Assembly (NCBI GenBank): GCA_014377495.1
Contig: JACMPN010000554.1
Location: forward strand, 1 to 5,571
Direction: 5' to 3'
Source of the DNA: Candidatus Sericytochromatia bacterium
Lineage (GTDB): Bacteria; Cyanobacteriota; Sericytochromatia; JACMPN01
DNA: 5,571 bases
The position numbers were made by a program, and so were the translations under genes. A model generated the notes under the pieces. It saw only the letters and a program-made list of their open reading frames with translations. It was not told where the DNA came from and did not search any database. Of this stretch, positions 4,019 to 5,571 are shown piece after piece; the stretch's first letter is position 1, and every line of letters starts with the position of its first letter.

Positions 4019-5571
4019 ATGTCGCACGAGGCGCTTTACCGCAAGTACCGGCCAAAGACCTTCAGCGAGCTGATGGGTCAGGATGCGATCAACCGCACGT
4101 TGACCAATGCCATCGGCACCAAGCAGGTGGCCCACGCCTACCTCTTCTGCGGGCCGCGGGGCACGGGCAAGACCTCGACCGCCCGCCTGCTGGCGAAGAC
4201 CCTCAATTGCGAAACGGGCGGCACCGAGCCGTGCAACCGCTGCTCGAACTGTCTGGATATCGCCCAAGGCGCCAGCATGGACGTGATCGAGATCGATGCC
4301 GCCTCGAACCGGGGCATCGACGACGTGCGGGCCCTGCGTGAGCAGGTCCGTTTCGCCGCCGTCGGCGGGCGATTCAAGGTCTACATCATCGACGAGTGCC
4401 ACCAGCTCAGCTCCGAAGCGGTCAACGCCCTGCTGAAGACCCTGGAGGAACCGCCCGACAACGTCGTCTTCGTCCTGGCCACGACCGAGGCCAACAAAGT
4501 CCTGCCGACGATTCAGTCCCGCTGCCAGCGCTTCGATTTCCAGCGCATCGCCATGCCCGTTTTGCTGCAACGCCTCCAGTACGTGGCCGAGGCCGAGGCC
4601 ATTCCCGTCAGCGCCGTCTCCCTGAACGCCATCGCCCGCCGGGCCGCCGGCGGCCTGCGTGACGCCCTGACCCTACTGGACCAGGTGGCAGGTCTGGCGA
4701 TAGACGGCATGCCGATTTCGGACGAACTGGTCCTCCAGGTGCTCGGCGAGGTCCGGGCGGAAAGCCTGTTGGCCATGGGCGGCGCCATTTTGGCCGGTGA
4801 CGTCGTGGGTCTTTGGCAACAGGCCGGTGTGTACCTACAGGCCGGTTACGATCCGCAAACCCTGCTGCGCGAGCTGATGCTCCACCTGCGCAACCTGATG
4901 ATCGTCCAGGTCGCGCCCGGCCGGGCTGTCGAGCTGGAGATCGCCGGAAACCACATCGGCGCCCTGACCGACCAAGCCGCCCAATGGACCCAGCCGGACC
5001 TTCTGTATTGCCTGGAACTACTGAACGAAACAGCGGATCGATTGCGCCGGTCCACCCACGACCAAATCTGGCTGGAGGCCGGGCTGGCCCGCCTGTGCCA
5101 GCGTCAAACGATCGCCAGCATGCTGGATCTGCAGGCCCGTGTCGATGCACTCGAACGTCGGGCCGGCGTCCCGCCCGGGGCCCGTCCGGCGGCACCCGCC
5201 CAGCCTGCGCCGGCCCGTCCAGCCGCACCGCCGCCGGCGCCGGCCGTCACAGCGGCACCGCAGCCAGTGGAGTCCCGTCCTGTGGCAGTCCCGGAGCTGC
5301 CGCGGCCTGTCGATCCGCCGGCAATGACCCAAGCTGCACCTGCATTGCAGGTGAAACCGGCCATTGAGCCGCTGCCCGTACCCGCGATTGTGATCGCATC
5401 CGTTGCCGTGACGCCAACGACCAATGGCCAGAACGGTGCCAAAGCGCCGCCATCAGACCAAGGAGCTTCGGTCGCACCTGGCATGTCGGTGTCCGCTTCG
5501 CAGACGTTTGCCGGGATCCCGGTCCTGGCATCCCCACCGGCACCGCCCCCAGCCCCGGCACCCCTTGGGGC
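4019..5571 (+). CDS. dnaX: DNA polymerase III subunit tau/gamma (clamp loader ATPase), cut by the right edge
   Basis: DnaX is the AAA+ ATPase of the replication clamp loader. It opens the beta sliding clamp and places it on primed DNA, and its long tau form ties the loader to the polymerase core. The frame is open for 517 codons to the right edge. Visible motifs: the N-terminal box YRKYRPKTFSELMGQD (7-22), Walker A GPRGTGKTS (45-53), four zinc-ligand cysteines C64, C72, C75 and C78, Walker B IIDECHQLS (123-131), sensor 1 LATTE (153-157), arginine-finger SRC with R168 and sensor 2 GGLRDALTLLDQ (R214). All catalytic residues are present at almost the same positions as in E. coli. Domain III covers roughly 240-380 and ends in LEAGLARLCQRQTIASMLDLQARVDALERR, the usual helical end. 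A Pro/Ala-rich linker then begins; the tau-specific C-terminus lies beyond the window. No slippery run of A residues for making a short gamma form is seen in this part. Confidence 0.97.
   Translation, partial: MSHEALYRKYRPKTFSELMGQDAINRTLTNAIGTKQVAHAYLFCGPRGTGKTSTARLLAKTLNCETGGTEPCNRCSNCLDIAQGASMDVIEIDAASNRGIDDVRALREQVRFAAVGGRFKVYIIDECHQLSSEAVNALLKTLEEPPDNVVFVLATTEANKVLPTIQSRCQRFDFQRIAMPVLLQRLQYVAEAEAIPVSAVSLNAIARRAAGGLRDALTLLDQVAGLAIDGMPISDELVLQVLGEVRAESLLAMGGAILAGDVVGLWQQAGVYLQAGYDPQTLLRELMLHLRNLMIVQVAPGRAVELEIAGNHIGALTDQAAQWTQPDLLYCLELLNETADRLRRSTHDQIWLEAGLARLCQRQTIASMLDLQARVDALERRAGVPPGARPAAPAQPAPARPAAPPPAPAVTAAPQPVESRPVAVPELPRPVDPPAMTQAAPALQVKPAIEPLPVPAIVIASVAVTPTTNGQNGAKAPPSDQGASVAPGMSVSASQTFAGIPVLASPPAPPPAPAPLG
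5168..5571 (+). other. Pro/Ala-rich disordered linker inside dnaX
   Basis: Codons 384-517 encode a low-complexity segment with about 36 prolines and 31 alanines among 134 residues (hand count), few charged residues, and blocks such as PAAPAQPAPARPAAPPPAPA and SPPAPPPAPAP. It follows clamp-loader domain III and is still running at the right edge. Such linkers are usual between the ATPase part and the tau C-terminal domains. Its frame is set by continuity with the conserved N-terminal part, since other frames here are also open for long stretches. Confidence 0.8.

Noticed and set aside
3920..4570. Minus-strand frame of 216 codons opposite the start of dnaX
   Set aside because: It lies over the most conserved AAA+ part of dnaX and reads as a reversed shadow of those codons.

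Overview
The window is GC-rich bacterial chromosomal DNA (roughly 60-65% GC by eye) with dense, strongly codon-biased genes. There is no sign of an insertion sequence, phage, CRISPR array, tRNA or rRNA. Lineage cannot be fixed. The DnaX protein uses the Walker B version IIDECHQLS and the run RCQRFDF, which I associate from memory with cyanobacteria and their non-photosynthetic relatives. The octamer GCGATCGC (cyanobacterial HIP1) occurs twice. A deep-branching GC-rich Firmicute is also possible, so this assignment is weak.

Layout from left to right: (1) the last 48 codons of a possible unrecognised plus-strand gene end at 147. (2) A minus-strand gene (1416 to 148) encodes a 422-residue ABC ATPase of the iron-complex/heme/cobalamin importer class, with an extra C-terminal domain of about 150 residues. 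Its stop codon abuts the stop of the left-edge frame. (3) A 231-bp divergent intergenic region holds candidate promoters in both directions and small inverted repeats. (4) A plus-strand gene (1648-3840) encodes a 730-residue membrane sensor: a TM-flanked helical extracytoplasmic domain, a HAMP linker and three GAF domains, with no catalytic output domain. The last GAF domain carries a cluster of cysteines. (5) A 178-bp gap holds two small inverted repeats. (6) dnaX (from 4019) runs off the right edge. Its AAA+ and clamp-loader domains are complete, and it is cut inside a long Pro/Ala-rich linker.

The genes do not form one obvious pathway. The ABC ATPase is transcribed alone, with no permease or binding protein beside it. 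The sensor lies just upstream of the housekeeping clamp-loader gene and may or may not be co-transcribed with it. The points most worth a second look are the output-less GAF sensor and its Cys-rich third GAF domain, the C-terminal extension of the ABC ATPase, and a possible leaderless start for that ATPase. I see no convincing new multi-gene system.
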